A DNA stretch of 64,000 nt from Fratercula arctica (GCA_947846985.1 CANTUZ010000005.1:36828889-36892888); one strand, 5' to 3'. Shown: positions 1 to 14,000, numbered from the stretch's first letter. The notes: generated from the letters alone by a model not told the origin. Made by a program: numbers and translations.

Positions 1-252
1 ACAAAGTCTATAAATAGATACAAATAACTCCTTCTTTAACATTGAATTGCTATAGATAATGACCTAAATGGCACATGTGCAAGTAATTTCAGTATTTCAT
101 ACTTGTAGCTCTTTATAGATGCACGCTTTGGGCGCAATCCAGCAAAGATTTGCACATATGCTCAAGTTTATGCATTCCAAGTAGTCCCAAGGCTTTTGTT
201 TGTACTGTTTGTACAAGTGCCACATGATTGTTCTCTTTCATGTAATACCTTT

Positions 253-291
253 AAGAAAAAAGAGAAGGAAGGAAGGAAAGAAGAGAAGAGG
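253..291. repeat. GA-rich low-complexity tract
   Basis: A purine-only run on the plus strand, with GGAA units repeated three times in its centre and flanked by A-rich and AAGAG sequence. It is an ordinary microsatellite-like tract. Confidence 0.8.
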
Positions 292-3200
292 CTCACTTAA
301 TCTTGGTCTATAGAGCCCATACTAGTTTGAAACCTCTGACACTCATAGTTACTCAAGTTATTATGATTTTTTTGGTTGGTTGAAGAAAATGAGAGGAACT
401 TCTTTATGCCTAATTATAGGAAAGATCAAAAAGATTTTATTTTGATGAATTTTCCAGGTCTTATTCAAACTAATTTAATTAACTGCAACTTCATAAGAAC
501 AGACTTCATGTGGTATTTCTTGTGGTTTTTGAGACAGTGTACGTACAAGAGTGCAAGATCAGCCTTTTTAATTTTACCTTGGCCCTTGACTCAGAGAACG
601 AAGTAGAACCAGGAAGTGCAGAAGAACAAGAAAATAGGAAATATTTTTTTGAAGCTTTTGACAAGTTCGCTTCTCTCTTGGTTTGAATTCTGGGCAATGG
701 TTCAGATCACCTCTTGTTTTAGCCAAATCTGGAGGCCAAATCTCTGCTGGTTTTGCTCAACCTCTGCCCTTTCTTCCTGTCCCACAGTCCCCAATTCACA
801 CACTACCTGTGAATCTATTTTGACAGCTGTATTTTCCCAACAGGAAAATACCTTACACATATGCAGTAATATCAGAGCCAGTACATGCAGCTCCTTCTCT
901 TACCTCAGTATTCCTCCCCTTCTATACAGTTGTGCTTGTACAGGCTAAATCTAGGAAAGGCTCTGACCCCTCAACTCTTCATTTTATTCCCCTTTTAATT
1001 ATATGCAGCACATACGCTCATCAGTGTACAAACAAACTGAAGACAAACAGTTTATATAATTATTTTTGTATGTTGCTTCAACTTTTAATATATTGCCTTG
1101 GGTGCATCTTGGAGTCAGGCAAAGGAAGTTAAAAAAAAATAGGCTTTTCCTTTTGGAAAGCTCTTCCAAAGGTTTTAGCTCTTGGTGTAAAATAAAAAGA
1201 TGTTATTGCAAAAGTGGTGGGAAGCGAGCAGGGATTTTAATTTACTTTCATGTTGTTTCCCCACTAAGTTCAATCTAAGGTGAAACATCGTGTTGATGTC
1301 AAATTTTGCTTCAAGCAAAACAATAGAGGAGCTCTAAAATTAATGTAGGTGTCCAGTCAGAGGCCTTATACAGCCATTAACGGCAGTGCCAGCTTGAGAT
1401 AATGCATTATAAGCATGAAAAATTCAACAGTAATTGCTGTGTTCTGATGTCTCTCCCTTTCTCTTACTTTGTTTTCTACAGAATCTGCTGCACATTCCCA
1501 AACTGGTCTTTCTGCTAGTTTACCCCACAGAAATGCACTGGATCTGGATCATTATGACTAATGAAATTGCTGAGAAGCGATTTTTTTTGTCAAAATATAA
1601 TGCCACTCGAGAACTTTCACCACACATTAGGGTTGTGTAACAAGGGCTTATGGTTGCCTGAGGCATAACTTTGATTCAGCATCTCTCCATCTTTAGCCAC
1701 CCAGTTCAATGCACTGTTGTAAGATGAGCTGAATACTGAAATTCAGTGCTACTGAGAGATGAATGCCATTTTATAGCTTTATATTGTAAAATTGTTACAT
1801 CTTTTATTATCATCTATTGGCTTGCAAAAAAATAAGTAAGGTCTCTGAGCCCATTTAGAACGTAAAAACAAATTATAACAGCACTAAGGCATGGAGTGCT
1901 GAGTTAAAATGAGCTGCTGTTCATGCTCACATTGTTCTCCAAATTCCACTGCAAATTTGCAACCCACATGTTATGGTTTAAGATTCAAACCTGTGGACAC
2001 AATTATGGTTGACCAGTAGGCTTTTTATCTGAAAAATGACTTGGCTGACTTCGAAATCAGATCTTATAGCCTCCAGAGGACAACATGCTCTTGTCCATGA
2101 GCTTTCAGCTCTTGCATATTTCACATACAATTTTCACAAAAGCAACACTTGAGGTGTATCAATGCTTCATATAATGAAATCTTTCATAAGAGCAAGAAAA
2201 ATATAACTCTTTTATTCTGAACACAGGTGTACATAAAAGCACATTTAATTTCAAGGCAATAGGTTTGCCTCACATCAGCACTTGCGGGATTAAAGACAGG
2301 AATAGTTTGGCTTCCCTGAATGTATTGTTATCATTATCAATGCCTGCAGTCTCACAATAAGTTTTCAATAAATTTAAGATTAACTATTATTTTCTCACCT
2401 ATAAATAAAATATAATCATCTTAAAAATCAATGAAGGGAAAGTCATCAGATCCATTAACCTAAGAATTCCTTCAGGCCAATAATATGAGCTGCAGTGCAC
2501 TGGATTTTTCATTTTATTGAGCTATATCTCTTTGTATGGCAACCAGCAGCGAAAAAAAAATCGAATCTGAAATCAAAGACTAAGGTTTTTTGTTCTAGAA
2601 ACCAGGGAGGTAGGGACAGAATATTCTTTTATGCCTGGGGTTAATTTTTTTCACCTTAATTTGTAATCAGACACAATAAAAAAAAGATATTGACCCTGGA
2701 AGGAAGCAGCTTTATTACCACCCCAACTATTTTTTGTACTTTTTATCACTTTGAAATCCTTTGTTTTTGAATTCACCTCCATAACCTTGCAACATTATAA
2801 ACACGTTTACTTGTCTTTGCTGACTGTCAACCAATACCATCTGCTCTTTGGAGCTTTAAAAACAGTAATATATATGGGTCAAAACTGTAATCTCTAGATA
2901 ACCATGTAAAAGATCCAGGTGATTAATTTTTCCACAACCTTTATCTTACCCAGGAGCAGACTTTTCCTATGCCTTTCCCTAGTGAACATTCCTCATAAAA
3001 TGTGAAATTAACAAAAATGCAATGTTACAAAAAACCAGTATTTCATAGACGACCCATGTCAACTAACAGAAGGGGTTGTTAGTCAGCTGCTTTGTTTGAA
3101 CTTGATCCAAAGGCATTTCCACTCTCTTTCATAAACAGAAGTGGTTCAAGCCATAAAACTGCAAAACTGGGACAAACCAACAGGGTCCTTTTTTCCGCAA

Positions 3201-3570
3201 AAGAAAAGAAATATAATAGCATTAGCTTCTGCTTTTAGTACCTCTTGGCAATGTTACTTCCCTTAAATACCACTGTTCCTGTCTGTGAGCTGCGATTCTA
3301 CTTATATCCCCCCTCTGCTTCATCCTAAACCGTACAGGATAGTTTGATGAGCAAATCAACAAGATGATAATATCAGATGCCATAGTGATCTATGTCAAAA
3401 TGAGATTACACGGAAAACACCAATGTTAAAAGGCCAGTAAAATTATACAAGCAAGCACTGATTTCATCTTTGACTCAGTATGCATAAATTGGATATATAT
3501 GTATACACTATGATAGTCCCTTATACATTCTTTAAAGCAAACCAACTGCAGAGAATGGATAACATTTGCT

Positions 3571-3593
3571 TAATAATAATAATAATAATAAAA
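3571..3593. repeat. (TAA)n microsatellite
   Basis: About seven consecutive TAA units, uninterrupted. Such a trinucleotide tract is likely to vary in length between individuals. Confidence 0.9.
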
Positions 3594-3747
3594 TCCTTAT
3601 TTTTCTGCTGTTCCTATCATTCCATGTGTTACAGAGGCCTTTTTTACAGCACACTATTCAAATTCTATTCCAAAGATAAAATTACTTTCTTTTCTATTAG
3701 TTTATTATGATAATCTCTAATAATTTTTTTTTTTCATAATAGAGGAG

Positions 3748-3832
3748 AGGTAATAACCTCATTTTACAAATAGAACTGAGCAACACAAAGAGCAACATAA
3801 AAATACGCAGTAATTTTCAGTGCTAGGACCTG
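3748..3832 (-). repeat. MIR-like ancient SINE fragment (tentative)
   Basis: The block contains ACCTCATTTTACAAATAG followed by an A/G-rich 'aactgagcaacacaaag' stretch and, 30 bases on, 'cagtgctaggacctgatt'. The order and spacing follow the reverse complement of the MIR SINE consensus as I remember it (cattttacagatgaggaaactgaggc... then agccaggat..). Divergence is high, so this is a family-level guess, and a chance resemblance in AT-rich DNA cannot be excluded without RepeatMasker. Confidence 0.35.
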
Positions 3833-4398
3833 ATTTTTTTGAAGTATGTGATAGAACCTCATAGCATCAAAGCACGGCCTTCATGTACTGAATCTTTGAC
3901 AGTGAGTTAAAAAAGTTTTGAAATAAGCACCCAAAAATTGGGCATAACCATTAGTAAAAAAAACCCCACAAACTAACACTGCTACAGGTCTGTTCTAAAT
4001 GATTTGTTAAACAGTCCATTGCTTGTATGTATTAAAGTTCAGGATTAAACTCTAAATCTCTATAGCAGCATCAAATTACCTTGACAACAGAAACTACCTT
4101 TTTATTTATGAGCTATCCTGACTCATTAATTATATGCTTTTCTACTTATGAAGAGGTGAATCAAGGGTCCTACAAACAATTGTATCCTTCACTACATACC
4201 CTTACTTCTTTCCAACAACAGATCTATTCTAGGCATTGAAGAGGCAAGATTTGATGGAATAACCTATAATTAAAGATATGTAACAGGAATTAATTGAAGC
4301 TTACCTGTACAATCTAATCTGTTATTTCTTAACTTCTGGATGCATTAAATTGCACTCTTAGTTCTGTCATTTAACCCTTTCATATGTAATTTCCCACC

Positions 4399-4414
4399 TT
4401 TTTTTTTTTTTTTT
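4399..4414. repeat. Poly-T tract (16)
   Basis: Sixteen uninterrupted T residues. No retroposon body is recognisable next to it, so it is probably a simple mononucleotide repeat rather than the tail of a minus-strand insertion. Confidence 0.85.
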
Positions 4415-5763
4415 AAAGAGTCATTTGCAGAGTTGAAATCTTTAGAATTACCACACATGTCGGCTAACAGAATAGTGGATGATAATGATAGGTTAACATC
4501 TCTCATGCAAAACACCTGTGAAAAGAAGTGGCTTTGAGAGATATTTGATAAAAGCAGAAAAATGTTATGACTAAGGAATACTGAGTTCCAATCCCCCAGG
4601 AAAAACAAAGCTCCAGTGCAGTGGCTCTACACTGCTGATGCACGTGTCACTGGTGATCTGCACAGGCTCTGAATAAACTCCATACAATTATTTAAAAAAT
4701 ATTTTTATATAATGCACACATGCACACATAAGCAAGTCTACAACAAGAGAAATGTATAAACTTGGTGAAAACAAAGTTAACGTGCTTTCCACCACACTAT
4801 GAAAGAACAAGCAAGTATTAGATTAGTAGAACAGTAGTACTACTTTCTTGAGTATAGCCCTGAGATTTCCAGGAAAACATTATGGAGCTCTTTACAGTAA
4901 GCCGAGAGATGCTGAATGAGTTCTTTCCTAATGAATGCGTGACGATATGGTTGGGTTTTTTTCCTGGGCACACAGGGAAACTGTAAGAGAGAACTGGAGG
5001 CCCAGCAATTTGCCAATGGGTCTAATTTGAGTCCATGCTACAGCTCTTGTTTCATCTTGAATTTTACTTGTTTTATTAATTTCTGACATATTGCCTCCTA
5101 AAAGGGCACATAATGTACTACATGAAATCAAACTATTGTTCACAAAGTGCTAGACTGTTCTGTATCAAACAAAACAAAGTGCTCATTATTTAAGGACTTA
5201 AATAGATCAGATAGTCAGATAGGAAAAGTTCTACTCTTGTGTAGCTTATTTTTCTTCCTCTGGATCTGAAAGTGCTATATGATAGAAACATTTGCCCCAC
5301 AACACCAATATACCAATGCAGTATCAACCTGGTTCACTCAAATCAATTACTGAAATTATTCAGTGTTCATACTGACATGACTGAAAGCAGGTGTGGCTCC
5401 CTGTTCCAAAGCACAGCTTCCATTTTATTCTTTACTCGTTAAATTGGTTATTCATCTGCTGTTTGACTAACATGATCTTGGTTTCTGTCCCTTCCTCTAC
5501 AATTCTAAAAGGACTCTCAAGATTAGTGTTATTGTTTGTATCTCATCCTTCGTGTTTTCCTCTTGCTGTAACAGCTCTATCCTATTTGATTTGTGCTTCT
5601 AAATCTGATGAAGTTGCACCGTTGTACTGAGTTAACCTTTTTCTAAGGAAGGCATGAACATTTTAAAGTGTTCAGGGTATTTATTTACCCAGAGAAACTC
5701 ATCTGGTAACATACGGTTTGTAGTGATGTCCTGCTGTTTTACCCATTATGCCAGCAGAATTGA

Positions 5764-5890
5764 GTGAAGCTGAAAGAGGTTGAGGGACTTCCCCAAAAAT
5801 CACATAATAAACAGACCATCCAGAGTAGAAGTTCAAAATAAAGATCGTCTTGCCTTTGAATTTGTCTCTAACCACTGGACCATATGGTTT
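5764..5890 (-). repeat. MIR-like ancient SINE fragment
   Basis: This is the best MIR-like match in the window. In order it shows GAAGCTGAAAGAGGTTGAGG, then ACTTCCCCAAAAATCACAT, then AGAGTAGAAGTTCAAA, and finally CTCTAACCACTGGACC. These correspond to the reverse-strand MIR landmarks aaactgaggcacagagaggtt, acttgcccaaggtcacac, agagccaggattcgaac and cttaaccactgcgc, with correct order and near-correct spacing over about 125 bases. MIR-type SINEs predate the amniote split and do survive as fossils in bird genomes. Their heavy divergence fits a very old insertion. A profile search with MIR or amniote SINE models would decide it. Confidence 0.5.
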
Positions 5891-8796
5891 TCTTTCTCAA
5901 CAGTGCTTAAGTGAGTTGTTTCTGGCTTTTCTCTGTTTTGTTCTCTTTCTCAGATGATTTTTTTTTTTCCCAGAGAATGGGAAAAAGTGAAAGGAAACTG
6001 TGCTAAAATGCACTCTTTGGACTTTAAATTATGTGTGCTGAACAGAATCAAAAGCATTTAATGTAATAGTGCCATAAAGTAAAATAAACGTCCAGTCATT
6101 AAGCAGCATGAAGAAACAAAATCACTTTTTTTTTTCAATACTTAACAACTCACAGTTGTTTGGAAACATGTATATGATTATCTTCTTTCACACAAATTCA
6201 GATGGTCTATATTTAAAGTGTTGCAAAGCATTCTTCCTCACAAGAGGAACATCCTGATTCTCCAATTGGATTTCCACAGTGAAAAAGGGGTGTTGACTAA
6301 GATGGGAGGCTGGGAAACAGTAGTAGATTTAAAGATGTTTGGGGTTTTTTTTTTAATTATTTCTAGTGCTTATAATTTTTGTTCTCTAATTAAAATTGTA
6401 CTTTCTAAAACAAGGTTAATTCCTAAGCAAGGCAAAGGTAAGCTGTGAAACTGTCATACTCACCCACAGTTATGTGCTAATAGATTGAAAGGTTCTTCAT
6501 TATTAAAATTAGAACCAGTAGAAACAAACTGCTTTATTTTCTTAAATCCTACCCAATGAACTCTATTTGTTTTTACTGACAAAAATATTCAGAGATTTAA
6601 CAAACTATTTTTAATTTGATTGTAATGGGAGCTGCATACAAAGAAGCTTAAAAAAAAAAGTATTGGGTTATGAAAGTATAATTGATGTAACCCTTTGCCT
6701 CTGCCACTTGACAATAGTAAAGAAGTGAAATAAAAGATCTCCATCAATAATTATATTGAAATATCAGTTTTTCTTCCTCTGCAACTTCGGAGACAAGATG
6801 CAGGGAAAGATGTGATTAGAAGGTGTAATACGAATAATTTTTCTTCCTCAGCATTCCTCAAACACTAAAAGATTACAGTTTGGAACAGCACTGCAAGAAC
6901 ATTTGCTTCTTCCTGCAGAATAATATATATTTCCAATAATCATTAAGATAATAAAGATGTTAAGTACCTTAGGGTCTATTCCACCAGTATGCCTCAACAA
7001 ACAGAGTTTCACTCAACTCACTTGTGACATTTATTCCTGATCCTTCAGCATGTTTCCCCTCCATACAGAAGATGTAACCTAAACTGTTCACTATTATTTT
7101 TTCTACATCACCATATGTGTAAAAAACACTTTGCAATAAGATGAAACAGATGTTGATATAACATCAAGGTAAAGTGGTGGATAAGATAGACAGGTGTGTA
7201 AACAGATGAGAAGCATGCTTGCAAACTTTGAAAAGATGTAAATGCTTCAGATTGTAGGTGCTCCCCACAATTTGCTCGGTTATATACATACTGCATTTAA
7301 AGCATTTTGTTAGCTAGGGATTTTTTCTTAAATTTTTTCTTAGTTTCTAAATTAACCAACAATATAGCATGTATCAAGATAAATGAACTGATTTGTGCCT
7401 TTGAAACTTCTTTTGATGCCTGCTTCAAGCATAAAGACCTCACTTAGAATATTTAAAATATTACAAATCCTATTTCATCAATACAGATCCAAGTTTAACT
7501 GAATTTAGTATTCAACATACCAAAAATCACAAAAATACACTGATACAAGTAAAAAGATTTGGGAACAGGAAATATCACTGGAGTTTCCACAGAAACTTCT
7601 GCAAATCCGTTCTGAATCCCTGTTATTTGGAATAACAGTTGGGAAAATAGAAGGGGCACAATTTATGTCATTGCACAGTCGCTTTCATTTTACGACACAT
7701 TTTTTGTTTTCCTCAGATTGGTCAACATTCTGTAATGAGAAATACATGTGTTCTGACACAGATTAGTGGGCAAGTTGCTTACTTTGGCAAGAAAATGTTT
7801 AAAACTGTCTCAAGAGGTAATTCTATATCCATTTATATCAAAATATATGTCATGATTACAAAAACATAAAAAAATATGGTGAAACTATCATAAATAAATG
7901 GATATTGAAATAACTGCAGAAGTAATATCAAGAGTCTTTTAAGATTAATATCTTCAGAAGTAAACGCATGCTTCATCACTTCCAAAGCAGCGTTTTCAAA
8001 AAATACAGTAACATAATAATGAGTACAACTTCCTTAAATTCCTATAGAGGTCCAAGTTTTTCCATCATCCTGTTTTGCTATTAATCACAGTTTCATTGGG
8101 GCAGCAACGCAAAAATTTTCACAACACAGCTCACCAGTGGAAGATATCTTACCATTCCTCGATCACCTGTTCTTTTTGAATGTGCCCCTATATGCTGCAC
8201 AAATTTACCATGCCACTCATCTCTTTTCTTAGGTATTTTCCATGTTCAAAGACTAATTCAGATTTAAAACAATGAAAATTTCAAAAAGCTGATATTTTTA
8301 AAATAACTCAAGTAAAATTTATTTTTAATAAATGTTTTGGTTATTTATTAAATATAATAAATGGAACACTATACCCAAGATGAAAATCTGGCAGGGCTTG
8401 AAATAGAAAGCTAATCTTATAATCATTTAAAATACCAAATTAAAATGCTCTCGGTCAAAACCGGTACTGGTTCTTTTAGCTCACTAACCAGAAATATTAG
8501 GAAAAACCATCAACAATACAAAACAGTATCTTGGCTTCATTGTAAATATGCTACATTACAGTAACTTCCCAAATGACTTGGCATATAATAGGAGACATTC
8601 AGAAATCATTAACAGCATTTCTTCAGGAAGATGACCCTAAAAAATGACATAAAAGCCACATCCAAACAGAACGGAAGGTAACATTCAAAGCCACACCCAC
8701 CTGCGTGCTGTAAAACACCATGATATCCCTTGGGACTGTTGACCATAAGGCTATGTTACACATTCTCTAGAAATAGTAGTTGTTGTACTTGTATTG

Positions 8797-8815
8797 GTAG
8801 TAGTAGTAGTAATAG
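8797..8815. repeat. (TAG)n microsatellite
   Basis: Five to six TAG units with one terminal change (TAATAG). A looser TTG/TAG-rich sequence precedes it. Confidence 0.75.
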
Positions 8816-9992
8816 AAGGAAGTGTGGAACTTTTTGGTTGAGTTTTTGCTAATATGGGCCAATCAAAAAAACAACAAAGCCAAACAGTCTGCAGTTTTTG
8901 TCTGGGTATTGATGTACTAACCAAAAATTCCAGATCTTAGCTTTCCAACCATGCCAGACCTGAAATTACTTTGATTTACTTATTATTAAATATGTTTTAA
9001 TATTAGCTGGAAGTGAAGTGGAATTATAATTAGATACTCTGATGTTATCTTTTTGAGCAATATCTAAATTATTTAGTTCTGATACTAGATGTGAAACAGG
9101 ACATTTGAAATGATTTCATCTTGTTTATGCTGTTGGGATATAAGATCTGCTCATATAAAAAATGGTAACAGATTGTACACTTTTTCTATTTTCTTCATAA
9201 TTTTATGTTGGCACCGCCATGAAATATGACACAATAATTAATTAGCTTCCAGGATAAAATAAGAGCACAAGGTTTCTACACTGAATGCACATGCAAAAAT
9301 ACAGTTATAATACCAGCAACAGAATTCTAGCAAATCGTTCAGCATTAAATAATGAAATAAACTTCAAAATTGTGTTATAAATGTATTTTAAATTATTACT
9401 TGCCAGCATAAAAAGATACAAGTTTCATTACTAAAGCTGTTACATCATTGTGCTGCTATGTATATTGACACAGTATAATTTTATCATTAACAATACCAAG
9501 CCAAAATTTAATTTTATAACATCAATTCTCATTGGCAAGAGTCTCCAAATTCTACTGCAGTACAAATTCTAGCATGTGACATCCATTCAGTGAATACTCT
9601 ATCATTAGTGTTCCTTTTCATCCTTTCTGTGTGCAAAACTTCATGGATGTTTATAAAACTATACTGACAAGGCATGATGGAAACAAGAAAATGTCAAATA
9701 TTTGTTTCTGATGTGACACCCAGCTCTTCATGCCAGAAACAATTTTCTTCAGAGCTGCTGAAACAACGTATTACAGTCAAATAATGTCTTTGGTAAATGC
9801 TTAATAGCTACTGAAGCGTTTCTTTGTGATACACTTCTGGTTCACTTGTGGAAGAACTGTTATATTTATCATTTCAGGACTTGTCTAGCAGTACCCTGTA
9901 AAATAAAATGGCCAGTTCCAGAGGCCTGAAAGGAGAGAATAAGAATTTCTCTAATACAAAATGATGGAATAAGCAGAACCCAGTGGATTCTC

Positions 9993-10017
9993 GTTTCTTT
10001 GTTTGTTTGTTTTTTTC
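9993..10017. repeat. (GTTT)n / T-rich tract
   Basis: A run of TTTG/GTTT units ending in seven T residues. It is a simple low-complexity repeat with no associated element. Confidence 0.7.
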
Positions 10018-10934
10018 TAACCCAAGAAGTAATAACGTCCTTTACACAGTTATGGTATCCCCTTCAAAATCTTTAGTTGGGCAAATTGTGAATATCTTGA
10101 CCATTCCTCTAAGTTTCTGTCTCTGAACTCTAGCAAACTTTTGGTGTGAGTAATATTTTGAGTAAATAAGTTCTAGAGGGTAATTACAAACTGCCTTCCA
10201 TCATTTTTAAACGTAAGGACTATAACCTGAAATGCCTTATTTACTGTTCCTACAATTCAGATTTTCACCTACATCATTTAGAACAGGATTAAATCTGAAG
10301 ATCTTAGACTTTTCCACTGAATAGTTCTGTATCACATTCTGGAATCGGAGCAATGCTTGCTAGTATGTAATAGGCCAAATACTTGAAAGTACAAGTGTAA
10401 GAGCTGTTCCTAACTTACCAGTGAAAAAAAAATGGACCTTATTCTCTACGTTCTCATAGTAGTTTGTGACAGTGGGGTGAGCCTGTTGATGCAAGTAATT
10501 TAGTCCCTGTTTTGCATTACTGGAAAGGAAAAAAAGAACAAGTTGTCTGGAACCTGTTTAAAATTACTTTCTCTTACATTATCATATGAAACCAGCAAAT
10601 GCATGGGAAGGTGTCACATGGACACATGGATGGGACATTAATGTAAAAATTTGGAAGATCAAGAAATATTTTCCTTTAATAAGAAACATTGAGTTGGTTC
10701 TCATTTCACCAGTTCACTTACTGGCACAGAAAAGTTACAACAGGTAAGGTAGTGTGAGCCTTGACAAAACCTAGTGATGACCATGAGGGATGACCCAACT
10801 ATGTTGTCAGCTTTCAGTGCAAGTTCTGTTGAGATTTCCACTATACATCAGGGAAAACAGTAGAGTATTTGAGGCTGAAAATTCTGATTTTAAAAACATC
10901 TGAAGGAAATAGATATATTTATTCTATTTTATGT

Positions 10935-11003
10935 AGAATCATAGAATCACAGAATCATTTAGGGTGGAAAAGACCCTTAAGGTCATTGAGTCCAACTGTT
11001 AAT
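10935..11003 (-). mobile_element. CR1 LINE 3' tail fragment
   Basis: The sequence begins AGAATCATAGAATCACAGAA and continues TCATTTAGGGTGGAAAAGACC and TTGAGTCCAACTGTTAAT. Read on the minus strand this is the last 70 or so bases of a CR1: the 'gttggact..aaggtcttttccaccctaaatgatt' segment followed by the ATTCTATGATTCT terminal octamers. Only the untranslated 3' end is present, so it is an extreme 5' truncation, which is common for CR1. The upstream boundary fades after 'aactgttaat'. Confidence 0.88.
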
Positions 11004-14000
11004 GTATTAGAATGCATACACATTCGTGCAAATCACACACTGAAAAAAAGCCAACCTGAAATGTTTCTATTGTGGAACAAAAGTTAGTGAACAATGACAG
11101 AGATACCTAGATGTATTTTCAATAACGAAGACAGAAAATCCTTTATGTAAAAAATTACAGTGGTAACAGTGTCCATGTTATTGCATATGTCTGTTTCATA
11201 TAAAGCTTCTTTATATGAAGATTCAGTTTGCTAGCAAGAGGTGGCTTTGGCACAAACACAAGTAATTTTTCAAAGATGCACTGTCAACTGTCTCCTGCAT
11301 GAATTCTGTATCTAATTAATTTTGTATTAGAATTCTTCCTATGTAAATCTCACACAATAACTACTTAAAAACACCCCAAAACCCAAACAGATGACAGTAT
11401 ATTGGTATGTAATCTAAAATGTCAATTGATACAAGCAAGGAATCAAGCTATTGGGAGTTTCCAGCAAAAAATGATTCTTCATTCTAGCAGTAGTGTTGGT
11501 CTGAAGTTTTTCCACGTTTATTTATAATTAGATGTTATCCTTTGCAGGAAGGAAACAAAGAAGGTTAATGTATAGGTGTAATTTAGCATACTCTTACAAC
11601 TTGCTCCCCTGTAATTCCCTGGGTTTGTTTATTGCATGTCTGTATTTGTTATTTCCTCTTCCTCCTGCTGCTGATGCTGAAGTTAACAGAACAGAGACCA
11701 GTTTTCAGTCCCAGTAGCGAACCAATCTTTGCCATATGCCTCTGTTTAAAATTTAAAGTGAATAGACAATCTCTGCCTGGCTAAATTAAGGGCCTCAGTA
11801 TTCTTTTTTCTAGTGCTCTTTACTTTTTCTAACCTATTTTTTTTCTGCTAGATCAGCCATAGCCAAATTATATGGAATATGACACAGAAATATCCCTTGA
11901 ACAAAACCAAAAATGAATTTTGCTAGAAACGTCTTAGTTTTCTGTGTTCATGTGGCAATCGCTTATCCTTTTCATTTAAATAGCTGTCTGAATGGCTTTC
12001 CATGAAGCCTATCAGTATTAATGCATCACACAAAGGAAGTGTTATTCTTGTGGAAGCATGAAAGCAGAGGGGTGAAGGGGTGCATGTGATAAATTCACTT
12101 TCCAGTCATACAATGCAATATGTGTCTAAACTACATTGTTTGTTCTGTGTCAGCTCCCTATATGGGCTCACAAAAAGAGCGGTGAACGAAAGGCATAGTG
12201 CCATGCAGTGCACCTGTTTGGACAATATAGCTCTATGCCATACTCCATTGAGGGCCATATGGCTTTTAGATGTTAAGTCAAAGTTGGAGAATGTTTCCTT
12301 TGTGTTTATACAGGCACTCTGCAACCTATCCAGGCTCATAAAATAACAGAAGTAATCATAATATTATGCTTTTCTGGTACAACATCCTTGATTGCAGAAT
12401 TTTAAATATTGTGTTTAAAGAAAAGTTCTCCATTCTACTGCCTTACAACAATCACACCTGTTTCTATACTCTTTGCAATTGAAGTTTTCATCACCACTTG
12501 AGAACATGGATACTATTTGACCTTCCCTGAACCATCTTATTTACTTACTTCTGACCTGGAATCCATGATGATTTTCAACTCTACTAATCTATTTTTCACA
12601 CAGGTGTTTCTCATTGCATTTCCATTTAAGAATATCAGCAGTGCTTTAGTAACATTGACTTTGTTCAGCCAAACAGTTTGTGACAGCTCATGCACAGAAT
12701 TTTTATCTCTTTACATAAAACCCCATCAGTGGTGCCTGCTCACAAGCACACCTGGAAAAGCATATGTTTTTGATCTTTAAGTATATCTAGGCAAGCCAAA
12801 TGAAAGAAAAGGATAAGCTTGGATTTATGAGATACAGCTATGCACATCCAGACCACAAGAAGCTGTGTTTGGAACTTTCAAAAAGTATTTATATTTTGAA
12901 ATGTTATTAGTGATTATAAATAAGGAAAAAAGAGCCTACCAATGACATTTTTTTAAAAGAAGTATGAAAATAAAGTTCAACATTAAAATTTCTCCCCGCT
13001 ATGTTAATGAGCATTTTAGAAAAACTGATCCTAGATGTTATTTCAAGTGCTTTTGTTGAAAAGTTTCTGGAATAATATATTATACAGAAAGCCACCAACA
13101 GAAAAAAAACAAACGTGCAAGCTTCAAAGCTTATAGCTAAATTGGTTTTTTCCACCATGTAATTTTAGAGTTTAACATAAATTGAATTTTTCCACATTAC
13201 TAAGAGTGGTGACTAGTTCAATCCAAGGAAGTGGAATCAAGGAGATTTCAAAGCAAATGTAATAGGCAGTTTCCAGATTACTTCCAAGTCTTGCCAGGTT
13301 TTTGCATAACAACAAAAAGAGAGGACTCTTTCCCTTTGGAGATCCCTTTTTTAGAGGTTTTTGTCCTTAACCAGAAATTATTGTTATAATTTCCAGAATG
13401 ATAAGCCAGCTGTTGTGCACTAACCCATATAAAGTGAATGGATGGATTAAAAAACTATGTCTAAAATTAAGCAGCATTTGTTTCAGATAACAGTAATTAG
13501 CAGAAGCTAGGCCTATGCAAACCACTTGAAATTTTCAGGGGTTTAGAGATTTCCAGCTCAAAGCACAGATTTAAACCTATTCTTATAATTTTTGTGCTAC
13601 GTCAAATCAACAACCAGTTGAAAGCATATTCACCAGTTCAAATTCAAATTTTCCTGAAAGCATTTGAGATTATGAAGGTTAATGAGACTTCAAAGTACAA
13701 GAGGGTTAAACTTGAAGTCGACAGCTGGTAAGCCTGAAGTTCATTGAGAAAACTTATTTTGCTGTTCTTGAATCTGAACCCTATCTCTAATTCTGCCTGA
13801 AATCATACAGCATGTTTAAAGATAATGAGACAATACTGTACTGTTTTTGTATAGCTATCGACAGATTCTAAAACCCTGATGCAAGCAGTATTTCAATATC
13901 TTAAAATATTTCACCTGTCTGTAATTAGGACCGTCTCTCATTGGGATTTTAAACATCCCTTCTTCCCCTACTCTTGAAAGGACTTTGGTATCAAATTGAG

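Larger units (their letters stand above)
1..10934. other. Non-coding AT-rich region, no gene seen
   Basis: Open frames here are all under 90 codons, lack recognisable domains and have AT-rich low-complexity composition, so I treat them as chance. The region holds short simple repeats, MIR-like fragments near 3.75 and 5.8 kb, and one weak exon-like stretch behind a splice-acceptor-like sequence at 1481/1482, discussed as a finding. I see no promoter, CpG island or RNA gene. It could be intergenic or intronic; nothing in the sequence decides which. Confidence 0.7.

Noticed and set aside
12080..12346. Overlapping sense and antisense frames of 88 and 77 codons
   Set aside because: Mutual overlap and lack of motifs suggest chance; possibly a conserved non-coding block, but the signal is weaker than at 39, 42 and 62 kb.
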